Assembly: GCA_017508505.1 (NCBI GenBank)
Contig: JAFVYT010000121.1
Span: forward strand, 1 to 7,457
Direction: 5' to 3'
DNA length: 7,457 nt
Origin: Clostridia bacterium
GTDB lineage: Bacteria > Bacillota_A > Clostridia > Oscillospirales > SIG627
The notes under the pieces are model-generated. The model searched no databases and was not told the DNA's origin. It saw only the letters and a list, made by a program, of their open reading frames with translations. Position 1 is the stretch's first letter. Every line of letters starts with the position of its first letter. The translations under genes were made by a program, and so were the position numbers. Below, piece after piece: positions 1 through 6,369 of this stretch.

Positions 1-114
1 ATTACCGCAACCCCCAATGATATATTACCTAACGGTAATATGAAGTATTTCCTTACGGAAATGTGAAATATTGCTATCGCAATATGATATATGCCCTTTG
101 GGCATATTATGGTA
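1..114 (+). repeat. Diverged, left-truncated copy of the palindrome cassette
   Basis: Four consecutive palindromes are visible: arms 22-29/34-41 (8 bp, 4-nt loop), 47-52/57-62 (6 bp plus two G-T wobbles, 4-nt loop), 68-74/79-85 (7 bp, 4-nt loop) and 89-96/100-107 (8 bp, 3-nt loop). The linkers are GAA, GAA and GAT. The flanks align with the cassette at 7317-7454: CAACCCCCAATGATAT here against CAACCTACAATGAAAT there, and ATATTATGGTAAAA here against ATATTAAGGAATAA there. The copy therefore belongs to the same family and orientation (+) although almost every stem sequence differs. Its first long hairpin is cut off by the window edge. No coding sequence is seen here. Confidence 0.75.
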
Positions 115-152
115 AAAAATGATCCGTTGCATTTTTGCAACGGATCATTTTT
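115..152. terminator. Bidirectional intrinsic terminator-like hairpin
   Basis: A perfect 17-bp stem (115-131 with 136-152) closes a TTTT loop. The stem begins with A5 and ends with T5, so a GC-containing core followed by a T tract is present on both strands. It lies between two palindrome cassettes that point toward each other, as expected between convergent transcripts: the araC-type transcript from the right and an unseen gene from the left. Confidence 0.7.
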
Positions 153-153
153 G

Positions 154-291
154 TTCCTTAATATTTTCGGAGAAAATATTTCATAGGCAACGCCTATTTC
201 ATACGACGTCAGTCGTATTTCATCAATTTGCTTTGCAAATTGATTTCATTGTAGGTTGAGTTTATCCCTAAGCTCAACCTACTAACGGGAG
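154..291 (-). repeat. Palindrome cassette, left member of a 138-bp perfect inverted repeat
   Basis: Base-by-base comparison shows that 154-291 is the exact reverse complement of 7317-7454; the match breaks at 153 and 292. Read on the - strand it has a 10-bp hairpin (arms 251-260 and 273-282) and then four palindromes with stems of about 10, 7, 6 and 8 bp, each preceded by GAA (TTC on the + strand). It lies downstream of the - strand regulator, so that transcript would run into the cassette in the same orientation as the + strand operon runs into the right-hand copy. It could be a non-autonomous mobile repeat or a 3'-end RNA element. I do not recognise a named family. Confidence 0.85.
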
Positions 292-323
292 GCTTTTTTT
301 CCGTGATGCTTCGGCAAGGCCGA
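292..323 (+). repeat. 32-nt dispersed repeat, copy 1
   Basis: This stretch matches 5039-5070 with a single difference. It consists of GC, a T-rich run and then CGTGATGCTTCGGCAAGGCC. The second half can fold as CTTCGGC/GCCGAGG around an AAG loop. It directly abuts the palindrome cassette and lies in the 3' region of the regulator pseudogene. Nothing else is seen between here and the pseudogene stop at 383. Confidence 0.7.
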
Positions 324-382
324 GGGGATGCGCTTTTCTTTGGGAGCAAATGCTTTCGAAGGGAACGCGAGGGCGCTTCGGA

Positions 383-1150
383 TCAATAATCGTTTCTCGT
401 TTCGTCGGAAAGATAGTCCCGAATGCATTTCCCCATCTTTTTTTGAAAGACCGACCGAAAATAGCCAACCTCCGAAAATCCGCAGCGAGCGGCAATTTCC
501 TTTTGCGAAAAATAGTGGGTCTCCAAAAGCGATCTTGCATAACGGATCCGCAGGGTATCGAGATACTCCTTGGGAGAGGTGCCGTAGATCCGACGGAATT
601 CCCGACGGTAATAAGACGGGCAAACAGAGGCGCGGGCGGCCAAATCCTCAATGGACAATCGGGAATCCCAAAGGTTTTGTCTCATATATTCGGCCGTTTC
701 AACGATTCGCCTGTCGCTTGCATTTGCGGCAGCGCCCACGTCCCGCGTAAGCTCCGACAGGATCTCGTATACGACCGAGGTGATGCGATACGCCGCCCCA
801 ACCTAATTTTTGTGCTTTAAAGCCAATGCCTTGGAAAAAAGCCTTTGGTATTTTTCGGGATCGGGAACCGGGAACACCCGGATCTCCTCCATCACGTAAT
901 TGAGCATTTGGAGGTGGATCACCAAAATATCCTCCTCCCGACTGCTCCGTTCATAGGCAACCCCCTCGGGAATGATGCAAACGCTTCCCGGCTCAAAGGA
1001 AATCGTTTTGTTCTTGCAATGATAGCTCCCCGAGGTTTCCAGCCGCAGGGAGATGGCCGAGTATTTCCGAGCGGGAACGTACACCCTTTCCCGCCTTTGA
1101 TGATAGCGCAAAACGTCTGTAACGGAAATCGCAAGATTCTCCGGCAGCAT
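383..1150 (-). pseudogene. AraC-family transcription regulator interrupted by an in-frame TAG
   Basis: One reading frame encodes a complete AraC-type regulator of about 255 residues, apart from a TAG at codon 116 (803-805). Codons 1-115 form a cupin-like sensor arm, including a stretch reading SFEPGSVCIIPEGVAYE. After the stop the same frame continues VGAAYRITSVVYEILSEL and then a double helix-turn-helix from about codon 165, with LSIEDLAARASVCPSYYRREF and later EIAARCGFSEVGYFRSVFQK, typical of the family. No frameshift is needed, so one substitution explains the break. The start ATG (1148-1150) is preceded by an extended Shine-Dalgarno, AGGGGGTGATC. TAG is an ordinary stop here, since it ends the transporter gene at 7305-7307. 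A C-terminal fragment might start at GTG 737-739, but its ribosome site is poor. It was probably the activator of the divergent gene at 1288. An error in the read is possible. Confidence 0.85.
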
Positions 1151-1168
1151 TCGATCACCCCCTGTCTC

Positions 1169-1197
1169 AGTATACCGCCATCAGTAGCGAAAATCAA
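1169..1197 (-). promoter_or_regulatory. Promoter of the araC-type gene
   Basis: Read on the - strand, TTGATT (1197-1192) and TATACT (1174-1169) are separated by exactly 17 bp, a good sigma-A-like pair. The -10 is followed by the strong ribosome site and then the ATG at 1150. The -35 lies inside the first of the three direct repeats, which would allow the regulator to control its own gene. Confidence 0.65.
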
Positions 1198-1239
1198 GTG
1201 TTTTATAGCGAAAAAGCCGTTGATTCATATCGAAAATCA
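1185..1239 (+). promoter_or_regulatory. Three direct repeats, probable AraC-type operator
   Basis: TAGCGAAAATCA (1185-1196), TAGCGAAAAAG (1206-1216) and TATCGAAAATCA (1228-1239) share the core TAkCGAAAA. The starts are 21 and 22 bp apart, about two helical turns, which suits the two helix-turn-helices or a dimer of an AraC-type protein binding one DNA face. Repeat 1 overlaps the - strand -35 and repeat 3 fills the spacer of the + strand promoter. Binding by the neighbouring regulator is inferred. Confidence 0.55.
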
Positions 1240-1247
1240 TATATAAT
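1220..1247 (+). promoter_or_regulatory. Promoter of the dehydratase/GH10 operon
   Basis: TTGATT (1220-1225) and a consensus TATAAT (1242-1247) are separated by 16 bp. The start of transcription would be near 1254, leaving a leader of about 35 nt that includes the GAGGTGG ribosome site at 1277-1283. Confidence 0.7.
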
Positions 1248-1287
1248 CAGATACAAACAAAGCATAAAAAAATTGTGAGGTGGAACT

Positions 1288-2625
1288 ATGAATCTCGGTT
1301 CAAGCCCGACGGATTTGAAAATCACGGATCTGCGCTTTGTGGATATCGACGGAGCGCCCAAGCGGTGCACCCTTCTGAGAATCGATACCAACCAGGGGAT
1401 CAGCGGCTACGGTGAGGTGCGGGACGCCTCCTCCAAAACCTATGCCCTGATGCTGAAAAGCCGAATCCTCGGTGAAAACCCCTGTAACGTGGATAAGATC
1501 TTCCGCAAAATCAAGCAGTTTGGCGGCCCCTCCCGTCAAGGCGGCGGCGTTTCGGGAATTGAGATCGCCCTTTGGGATTTGGCAGGCAAGGCATACGGCG
1601 TGCCGCTTTACCAGCTCCTCGGCGGCAAATTCCGCGATGAGGTGCGAGTCTACTGCGATACCGACGTCGAGGGTAAGCACACCGGCCACGATATGGGCCT
1701 TGCTTTAAAGAAGCGAATGGAGATGGGCTTCACGTTTCTTAAAATGGATCTGGGGATCGGTCTTTTGCTGGACGAGCCCGGAGCACTGAATGCACCTCTG
1801 GGCTTTCTCGAGGATATGAAAAGGTACGCAAGCCACATCCTCAACGTGCAGGGCGGATCGGTAACCGCCGATATGGTAAGACATCAAAAAAGCTACTCCA
1901 TCGTGACCACCGCCCACCCTCACACGGGGATCCACTTAACCGAAAAGGGACTGGATTTCCTTGAAAATTACGTGAGAGAGGTAAGAGAGGTCATCGGCTA
2001 CGAGGTACCTCTGGCGGTGGACCACTTCGGCCATATCTGTGTGGAGGACTGCATCCGCTTTGCCCGCCGAATGGAGCCCTATAACCTTGCCTGGATCGAG
2101 GATATGGTGCCTTGGATGTATACGGACCAGTACGTCCGACTGAAAAACAGCACGACCGTTCCCGTTTGCACCGGAGAGGACATCTACCTGAAGGAGGGCT
2201 TCGAGACGCTGATCAAGGCCGGAGGGGTATCGGTCATTCACCCCGATATTTTGACCTGCGGCGGCGCGCTGGAGCTGAAGAAAATCGCCGATATTGCCGA
2301 TGAATACGGCGTTGCAACCGCGATCCACATGGCCGAAAGCCCCGTGGCCTGTCTTGCCGCCGTTCATACCGCTGCGGCAATGCACAACGTCCTGGCTTTG
2401 GAATTTCATTCCGTTGACGTTCCGTGGTGGGCCGATATGGTAACGGGAATTCAAAACCCGCTTTTTGAAAACGGCTTTATCAAGGTTCCCGAAAAGCCTG
2501 GCCTCGGCTTTGACGACCTGAACGAAGCGGTATTAAGAGAGCATATCAATCCTCATATCCCGGGATATTTTGAACCGACGGACGAATGGAACAGGGAATT
2601 TTCAAACGACAGAATTTGGAGCTGA
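1288..2625 (+). CDS. Enolase-superfamily (mandelate racemase type) acid-sugar dehydratase-like protein
   Basis: This 445-residue protein has the enolase-superfamily plan: an N-terminal capping domain (about 1-130, with SGIEIALWDLAGKAYGVPLYQLLGG) and a C-terminal barrel. The expected Mg ligands are visible as D245 (AVDHFG), E271 (WIED) and E297 (TGED). An Asp-His dyad, D320 (HPDILTCGGA) and H347 (AIHMAESP), has the same 27-residue spacing as in mandelate racemase. On the second barrel strand the motif is K152-M-D154 in place of KxK. Family knowledge points to Mg-dependent proton abstraction next to a carboxylate, most often dehydration of an aldonate or uronate to a 2-keto-3-deoxy acid in the cytosol. 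The exact substrate cannot be read from sequence. GAGGTGG lies just upstream of the ATG. It is the first gene of the operon and divergent from the araC-type gene. Confidence 0.85.
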   Translation: MNLGSSPTDLKITDLRFVDIDGAPKRCTLLRIDTNQGISGYGEVRDASSKTYALMLKSRILGENPCNVDKIFRKIKQFGGPSRQGGGVSGIEIALWDLAGKAYGVPLYQLLGGKFRDEVRVYCDTDVEGKHTGHDMGLALKKRMEMGFTFLKMDLGIGLLLDEPGALNAPLGFLEDMKRYASHILNVQGGSVTADMVRHQKSYSIVTTAHPHTGIHLTEKGLDFLENYVREVREVIGYEVPLAVDHFGHICVEDCIRFARRMEPYNLAWIEDMVPWMYTDQYVRLKNSTTVPVCTGEDIYLKEGFETLIKAGGVSVIHPDILTCGGALELKKIADIADEYGVATAIHMAESPVACLAAVHTAAAMHNVLALEFHSVDVPWWADMVTGIQNPLFENGFIKVPEKPGLGFDDLNEAVLREHINPHIPGYFEPTDEWNREFSNDRIWS

Positions 2626-2637
2626 GAGGAGAACGCC

Positions 2638-3975
2638 ATGAATCGAGCGGATCGCGTTTTAAAATATTTCCGGGAACAGGAGTCCCGGATGGAGGACCGT
2701 ATTGAAAACGGCATAGAAGCCAACCGCAAGGGCTGGCTCAAGCTTTCCTTCGTTGACAGCGAGGGCGCGCCCCTGCAAAACGTGAAGCTCAGGCTGAAGC
2801 AAAAGAGCCACGATTTCCGTTTCGGGTGCAACCTTTTTATGCTGGATGAATTGGAAACCGAGGAGAAAAATCAAAGGTTCAGGGAGATGTATCCGCAGCT
2901 GTTTAATCTGGCGACGCTTCCCTTCTACTGGGCCAATCTGGAGCCTCGGCCCGATTTTCTGCGCTTTGACAAGGACAGTCCCAAGGATTATCGCCGTCCC
3001 GCACCGGACCTTTGTCTGGAATACTGTGAGGAAAAAGGCATCGAGCCCAAGCTCCACTGCCTGGTGTACGACCAGTGGTCTCCCCTGTGGCTGCCGGAGG
3101 ATGCCCACGAAATCAAGGCCCTGCTGGACAAGCGGATCCGTCGGATCGCGGAGCGCTATGCCGACCGAATCCCTTCCATGGAGGTCATCAACGAGACCCA
3201 GTGCAACTACATCACCGGCAAGCCCGACCGCAAGAGCACGCCCTTCTTTCTGGAGGACGATATTATCGAATGGAGCTTTGACCACGCCCGCCGATATCTG
3301 CCCACCAATAAGCTGATCATCAACGAGGCGACCCGCTACGTCTGGGCGGAGTACTACAAGTACACCCGAAGCGCCTACTATCTGCAGATCCAACGGGCTC
3401 TGGAAAAGGGCGCAGACATCAATTCCATCGGGATGCAATATCACCAGTTCCATTCCCGCGAGGATGAAGAGGCCAGAGCACAGTATCTTTGTAACCCTGA
3501 GCACCTTTATCGGGTGCTGGATACTTACGCCAAGCTGAATAAGCCCATCCAAATTACCGAGGTCACCGCCTCGGCCTACTCCCGGGAAGCGGAGGACGAG
3601 GACGTGCAGGCGCAGATGCTCCGCAATCTGTACCGCATCTGGTTCAGCCATCCCGGCGTAGAGGCCATCATCTACTGGAATATGATCGATGGCTATGCCG
3701 CCTATGCCACACCCGGAGATATGACAAACGGAGAAAACAAATATCACGGTGGCCTTTTGCGGTTTGACATGAGCAAAAAGCCTGCCTGGGAGGTATTGGA
3801 TCAGCTGATCAACCGGGAATGGCACACCGACGTTGAAGCCGTCTGTGATGCCGAAGCCGACCTGAAAGGCTTCTTTGGCACGTACGATTTGGAGGCGGCT
3901 TGTGACGGAAGGCAGGTAACGACCCGAATCCATCTGAAAAAGGGAGCGGACAATCGGTTTACCGTCGTCCTGTAA
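2638..3975 (+). CDS. GH10-like glycoside hydrolase (xylanase family), no signal peptide
   Basis: This 445-residue protein resembles glycoside hydrolase family 10. A beta-rich N-terminal part ends in a QKSHDFRFGCNLF motif (H58 to G63) typical of GH10 proteins that carry a lead domain. The barrel then shows KLHCLVYDQWSPLWL (H140), the acid/base segment MEVINET with E186, the nucleophile segment QITEVTAS with E308, and YWNMIDG (W347). Both catalytic glutamates are present with conventional spacing. The usual NEA and TELD wordings are altered to NET and TEVT, so the substrate may differ from plain xylan. A short C-terminal beta segment (about 415-445) closes the protein. The N terminus is charged with no hydrophobic stretch, so a cytosolic enzyme on imported oligosaccharides is likely. 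It starts 12 bp after the preceding stop with GAGGAG as ribosome site. Confidence 0.85.
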   Translation: MNRADRVLKYFREQESRMEDRIENGIEANRKGWLKLSFVDSEGAPLQNVKLRLKQKSHDFRFGCNLFMLDELETEEKNQRFREMYPQLFNLATLPFYWANLEPRPDFLRFDKDSPKDYRRPAPDLCLEYCEEKGIEPKLHCLVYDQWSPLWLPEDAHEIKALLDKRIRRIAERYADRIPSMEVINETQCNYITGKPDRKSTPFFLEDDIIEWSFDHARRYLPTNKLIINEATRYVWAEYYKYTRSAYYLQIQRALEKGADINSIGMQYHQFHSREDEEARAQYLCNPEHLYRVLDTYAKLNKPIQITEVTASAYSREAEDEDVQAQMLRNLYRIWFSHPGVEAIIYWNMIDGYAAYATPGDMTNGENKYHGGLLRFDMSKKPAWEVLDQLINREWHTDVEAVCDAEADLKGFFGTYDLEAACDGRQVTTRIHLKKGADNRFTVVL

Positions 3976-4030
3976 CCGCAGAAGAAAGCGCAAGGATCAA
4001 AGCGTAAGCTTCCACGGCAAAAAGGATCGG

Positions 4031-4132
4031 GAGCCCCGACCGCTTTGGAAAGGGGCAAGATTCCCCGACCGCCGTCACCGCCTGCGCCGCGTCCGTCTTG
4101 AACGGGGTGCGGCGGCGGGGCTCAACGACCGC
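4031..4132. other. GC-rich structured spacer between GH10 and SDR genes
   Basis: The 186-bp spacer (3976-4161) holds no convincing gene. It can fold as an outer GAGCCCC/GGGGCTC pair (4031-4037 with 4117-4123), an inner CGCCGC/GCGGCG pair (4085-4090 with 4109-4114) and a CCGT/ACGG tip. An alternative GCCCC/GGGGC pair (4033-4037 with 4052-4056) competes with the outer stem. CGACCGC occurs three times (4037, 4066, 4126). No T tract follows, so it is not a standard terminator. It may attenuate or process a continuous transcript into the SDR gene, whose ribosome site is AGGGGG at 4150-4155. Confidence 0.4.
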
Positions 4133-4161
4133 AAAAGCAACTCTTTTATAGGGGGAAACAA

Positions 4162-4890
4162 ATGAAAACAGCATTCGTAACAGGCTCTTCCCGAGGGATT
4201 GGCAGAGCCATCGCAATCCGACTTGCCAAGGACGGGTACCACGTGGTCGTTCACGGTGCCACAAGGCTCCAAAAGGCAGAGGAAACGAAACGAATCATCG
4301 AGCAAAACGGCGGGAGCGCGGAGATCGTCATATCCGATTTGACCGACGTAGAGAAAACCCGTCAGCTTTGCGGAAGGGTCAGGGAGGCGGACGTGCTGGT
4401 TCTGAATGCCTCCCTGCAGTATCGCACTCCTTGGAAGGAAATCGAAACCGAAGCGTGCTATGAGCAATTCAACTGCAATTTTGTATCAAGCCTAATCTTA
4501 ATACAAGCGGCGGTGGATCATATGAAGAAAAATCAGTGGGGCAGAATCATCACCATTGGCTCCGTCCAAGAGACAAAGCCCCATCCCGATATGCTGATCT
4601 ATTCCGCCTCCAAGGCCGCACAGACGAATATGATGCAGTCCCTTTCGTTACAGCTTGCAAAAGACGGAATCACCTGTAACAACGTGGCACCGGGCGTAAT
4701 CGACACCGACCGTAACGTGGAAGCCCTCAGTGATCCCGCGTACGCGGAGAGGATCCTCGAAACCATTCCCGTCGGCTTTTACGGTAAGCCCGAGGACTGC
4801 GCGGGAATCGTTTCCCTGCTTTGCTCCGAGGAGGGCCGATACATCACCGGACAAAGCATTTTTGTAGACGGAGGGAAGGGCATCCTGTAA
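4162..4890 (+). CDS. Short-chain dehydrogenase/reductase (SDR family)
   Basis: At 242 residues this is a classical SDR of the usual 240-250 length. The Rossmann motif TGSSRGIG lies at 7-14, the catalytic serine is S134 in IGSVQ, and YSASK gives Y147 and K151. N106 in FNCNFVS suits the fourth catalytic position. PGVIDTD and the C-terminal ITGQSIFVDGGKG are also typical. The usual NNAG is replaced by LNAS at 81-84. The wording is FabG-like, but the context suggests oxidation or reduction of a sugar or sugar-acid carbonyl with NAD(P), not fatty-acid synthesis. It follows GH10 by 186 bp with no clear promoter or terminator between, so it may be cotranscribed. Transcription probably ends at 5026-5048. 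Substrate unknown. Confidence 0.88.
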   Translation: MKTAFVTGSSRGIGRAIAIRLAKDGYHVVVHGATRLQKAEETKRIIEQNGGSAEIVISDLTDVEKTRQLCGRVREADVLVLNASLQYRTPWKEIETEACYEQFNCNFVSSLILIQAAVDHMKKNQWGRIITIGSVQETKPHPDMLIYSASKAAQTNMMQSLSLQLAKDGITCNNVAPGVIDTDRNVEALSDPAYAERILETIPVGFYGKPEDCAGIVSLLCSEEGRYITGQSIFVDGGKGIL

Positions 4891-4980
4891 GCGCTTCGGA
4901 GCAAGGCCGCCGTCCGTGGTCGATCGGTCAGACCCCTTGGCCCTTTGGCCGTCCCATCCTTTTTCCTCCTATACACAAAA

Positions 4981-5015
4981 ATGTTGGTAGACACTTTTTT
5001 GGTGTCTACCAACAT
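4981..5015 (-). terminator. Perfect 14-bp hairpin, possible - strand terminator
   Basis: Arms 4981-4994 and 5002-5015 are perfectly complementary around a 7-nt loop (TTTTTTG). On the - strand the stem is followed by TTTTTGTG, giving a terminator look in that direction. No T tract follows on the + strand. It could also be an operator or part of a dispersed hairpin family. It lies in the 345-bp gene-free stretch after the SDR gene. Confidence 0.4.
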
Positions 5016-5025
5016 GATATCATTT

Positions 5026-5048
5026 CACCCGAAAGGGTGCTTTTTTTT
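5026..5048 (+). terminator. Intrinsic terminator after the SDR gene
   Basis: CACCC and GGGTG (5026-5030 and 5035-5039) pair around a GAAA tetraloop and are followed by C and eight T residues (5041-5048). The stem is short but the tetraloop is stable. It would end the operon running from 1288 through 4890. Confidence 0.7.
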
Positions 5049-5072
5049 CGTGATGCTTCGGCAAGGCCGAAG
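5039..5072 (+). repeat. 32-nt dispersed repeat, copy 2, with a small palindrome
   Basis: Positions 5039-5070 match 292-323 with one difference. The copy starts in the terminator T tract and contains CTTCGGC/GCCGAAG (5056-5062 with 5066-5072) around AAG. Its place directly after a terminator, and directly beside a palindrome cassette in the other copy, suggests a shared 3'-end element. Confidence 0.7.
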
Positions 5073-5145
5073 AAAAAAGGCCGCTCCGGGCCATAAGATT
5101 TCTAATAATAATATATTAATAATCCTATATTATTGATAGTTTTTT

Positions 5146-5175
5146 TTGAAAAAACCTCTACAATGAAGCTATACT
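5146..5175 (+). promoter_or_regulatory. Promoter of the glycosidase/AEC transporter pair
   Basis: TTGAAA (5146-5151) and TATACT (5170-5175) are separated by 18 bp. The upstream stretch 5101-5147 is very AT-rich and ends in eight T residues, like an UP element. It follows a terminator, so 5236-7307 is probably its own transcription unit. The TAkCGAAAA repeats seen at 1185-1239 are not found here. Confidence 0.6.
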
Positions 5176-5176
5176 C

Positions 5177-5213
5177 CCAAGGGGATCGCTCTTTTTGTGC
5201 GAGGCTTCCTTGG
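5177..5213 (+). other. Leader stem-loop before the GH39-like gene
   Basis: CCAAGG (5177-5182) pairs with CCTTGG (5208-5213), and TCGC (5186-5189) pairs with GCGA (5199-5202) around a T-rich loop. The structure starts close to the predicted transcript start and ends just before the purine-rich ribosome site (AAAGG at 5221-5225). It may stabilise the 5' end or affect translation. It covers the alternative GTG start at 5197. Confidence 0.4.
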
Positions 5214-5235
5214 AAAAAAGAAAGGCGATAAGCGT

Positions 5236-6369
5236 ATGGTCAGAATGAAAAAGCTCGGGAGACTGATCCCCAAGCGTGCAAGCCAAATCCGTCATTCACG
5301 GATCGGCATCGGCTTTGAAAAGCTCGATCGGGGTGTTTTCGACCCGGAAAAGGCCTACGAGCTGGTGGCTCAGGCAGGAGTAAAGTGGGCACGGCTGCAA
5401 TCCGGCTGGCAGCGCACCGAAAAGCAAAGGGGGGTATACGACTTTTCTTGGCTGGACCCCATCGTCGACCGCTTCCTTTCTATGAAAATCGAGCCTTGGA
5501 TCTGCCTTTGCTACGGCAACGAGCTTTATACCGAGGCGGCAAAGAAGCACTACGGCGCCGTAGGATGTCCTCCCATCCACAGCAAAGAGGAGAAGCAGGC
5601 CTGGGCACGCTACGTTCACGCCACCGTCACCCACTTCAAGGGACGCGTCCGCTTTTGGGAGGTGTGGAACGAGCCCGACGGCGAATGGTGCTGGAAGCAC
5701 GGCCCCGATCCCTTGGAGCTGGCGGAATTGACCCGCATCACCGCCCGTGCGTGCAAAAAGGCGGATCCGGACTGCGAGGTGCTGGGTCCGGCGCTCTGCT
5801 ACGGAAAGAACGAATACTCCGAGACCCTGAAGAAAACGGATATTCTGGAGCATCTGGACGGTATTACCTACCATGCCTATTGCGTTGCCGAGGGAGACTG
5901 GAGCGACAGGTTTCAATATTATAAGGCTTGGGTGGAGGAAAAGGGTCTCGACCTGAAGATCATTCAGGGTGAAAGCGGTACTCAGTCCCGCTACGGCTTT
6001 GCCGGTGCCTTGCGACGAGCCAATTGGACCGAGTTAAAGCAGGCCAAGTTTTTGCTGCGGCACCTGATCACAGATCTGAAAAACGGGTGCTACTTCACCT
6101 CCTACTTTTCCTGTATGGATATGGTCGAGGCGCTGAACGGGATCAACGGCGACAAGGCCAGCCGTCTGGATTACGGCTATTTTGGTGTCATCGGGGCCGA
6201 CTTTGACGAAAACGGATACTCCGTCGGCAGCTACACCCCGAAGCCCTCCTACTATGCTCTGCAAAACCTCTGCTCCGTTTTGTGCGACGACTACGAGGCC
6301 GTCCCCGCCTTTGCCCGGGGGCAGCGAAACGCGAATACGTCTAAAAACGATTCCGAGGGAGCAATATGA
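5236..6369 (+). CDS. Clan GH-A glycoside hydrolase, GH39-like
   Basis: This 377-residue protein reads as a beta/alpha-barrel glycosidase. RIGIGFEKLDRGVFDPEKAY and VKWARLQSGWQRTEKQRGVYDF form the first strands. RFWEVWNEPDGEWCW gives acid/base E146, and LKIIQGESGTQS gives nucleophile E246, the strand-4 and strand-7 pair expected of a retaining clan GH-A enzyme. The WNEPD wording is closest to GH39-type beta-xylosidases. No signal peptide is seen, so it probably acts in the cytosol on small oligosaccharides. The barrel ends near residue 345 and only a short polar tail follows, so the C-terminal beta domain common in GH39 is absent. ATG 5236 is preferred over the in-frame GTG 5197 because AAAGG lies 10 nt upstream and the GTG is inside a hairpin; ATG 5245 is also possible. 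It overlaps the next gene by ATGA. Confidence 0.8.
   Translation: MVRMKKLGRLIPKRASQIRHSRIGIGFEKLDRGVFDPEKAYELVAQAGVKWARLQSGWQRTEKQRGVYDFSWLDPIVDRFLSMKIEPWICLCYGNELYTEAAKKHYGAVGCPPIHSKEEKQAWARYVHATVTHFKGRVRFWEVWNEPDGEWCWKHGPDPLELAELTRITARACKKADPDCEVLGPALCYGKNEYSETLKKTDILEHLDGITYHAYCVAEGDWSDRFQYYKAWVEEKGLDLKIIQGESGTQSRYGFAGALRRANWTELKQAKFLLRHLITDLKNGCYFTSYFSCMDMVEALNGINGDKASRLDYGYFGVIGADFDENGYSVGSYTPKPSYYALQNLCSVLCDDYEAVPAFARGQRNANTSKNDSEGAI

Noticed and set aside
1..291. CRISPR array
   Set aside because: The palindromes differ in sequence and length, and there are no identical direct repeats with regular spacers.
383..739. The helix-turn-helix part as a separate intact small regulator
   Set aside because: It is in the same frame as the sensor half, separated by one TAG and about 21 family-like codons, and its GTG start lacks a good ribosome site. 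A nonsense-mutated single gene is simpler.
803..805. TAG recoded as a sense codon
   Set aside because: TAG ends the transporter gene at the expected family length (7305-7307), so it acts as a stop in this genome.
328..820. Two + strand frames over the araC-type region
   Set aside because: The - strand frame carries the unmistakable helix-turn-helix sequence. The + frames are its shadows.
1936..2454. A 172-codon - strand frame opposite the dehydratase-like gene
   Set aside because: It is a low-complexity shadow of the sense gene with no ribosome site and no recognisable domain.
2659..3993. A 444-codon open frame on the - strand opposite the GH10-like gene
   Set aside because: It lies antisense to a gene with clear catalytic motifs, shows no family features, and is explained by the GC-biased codon use of the sense gene.
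4821..5136. Small + strand frames in the spacer after the SDR gene
   Set aside because: They run through terminator hairpins and the dispersed repeat and have no ribosome site or protein-like composition.
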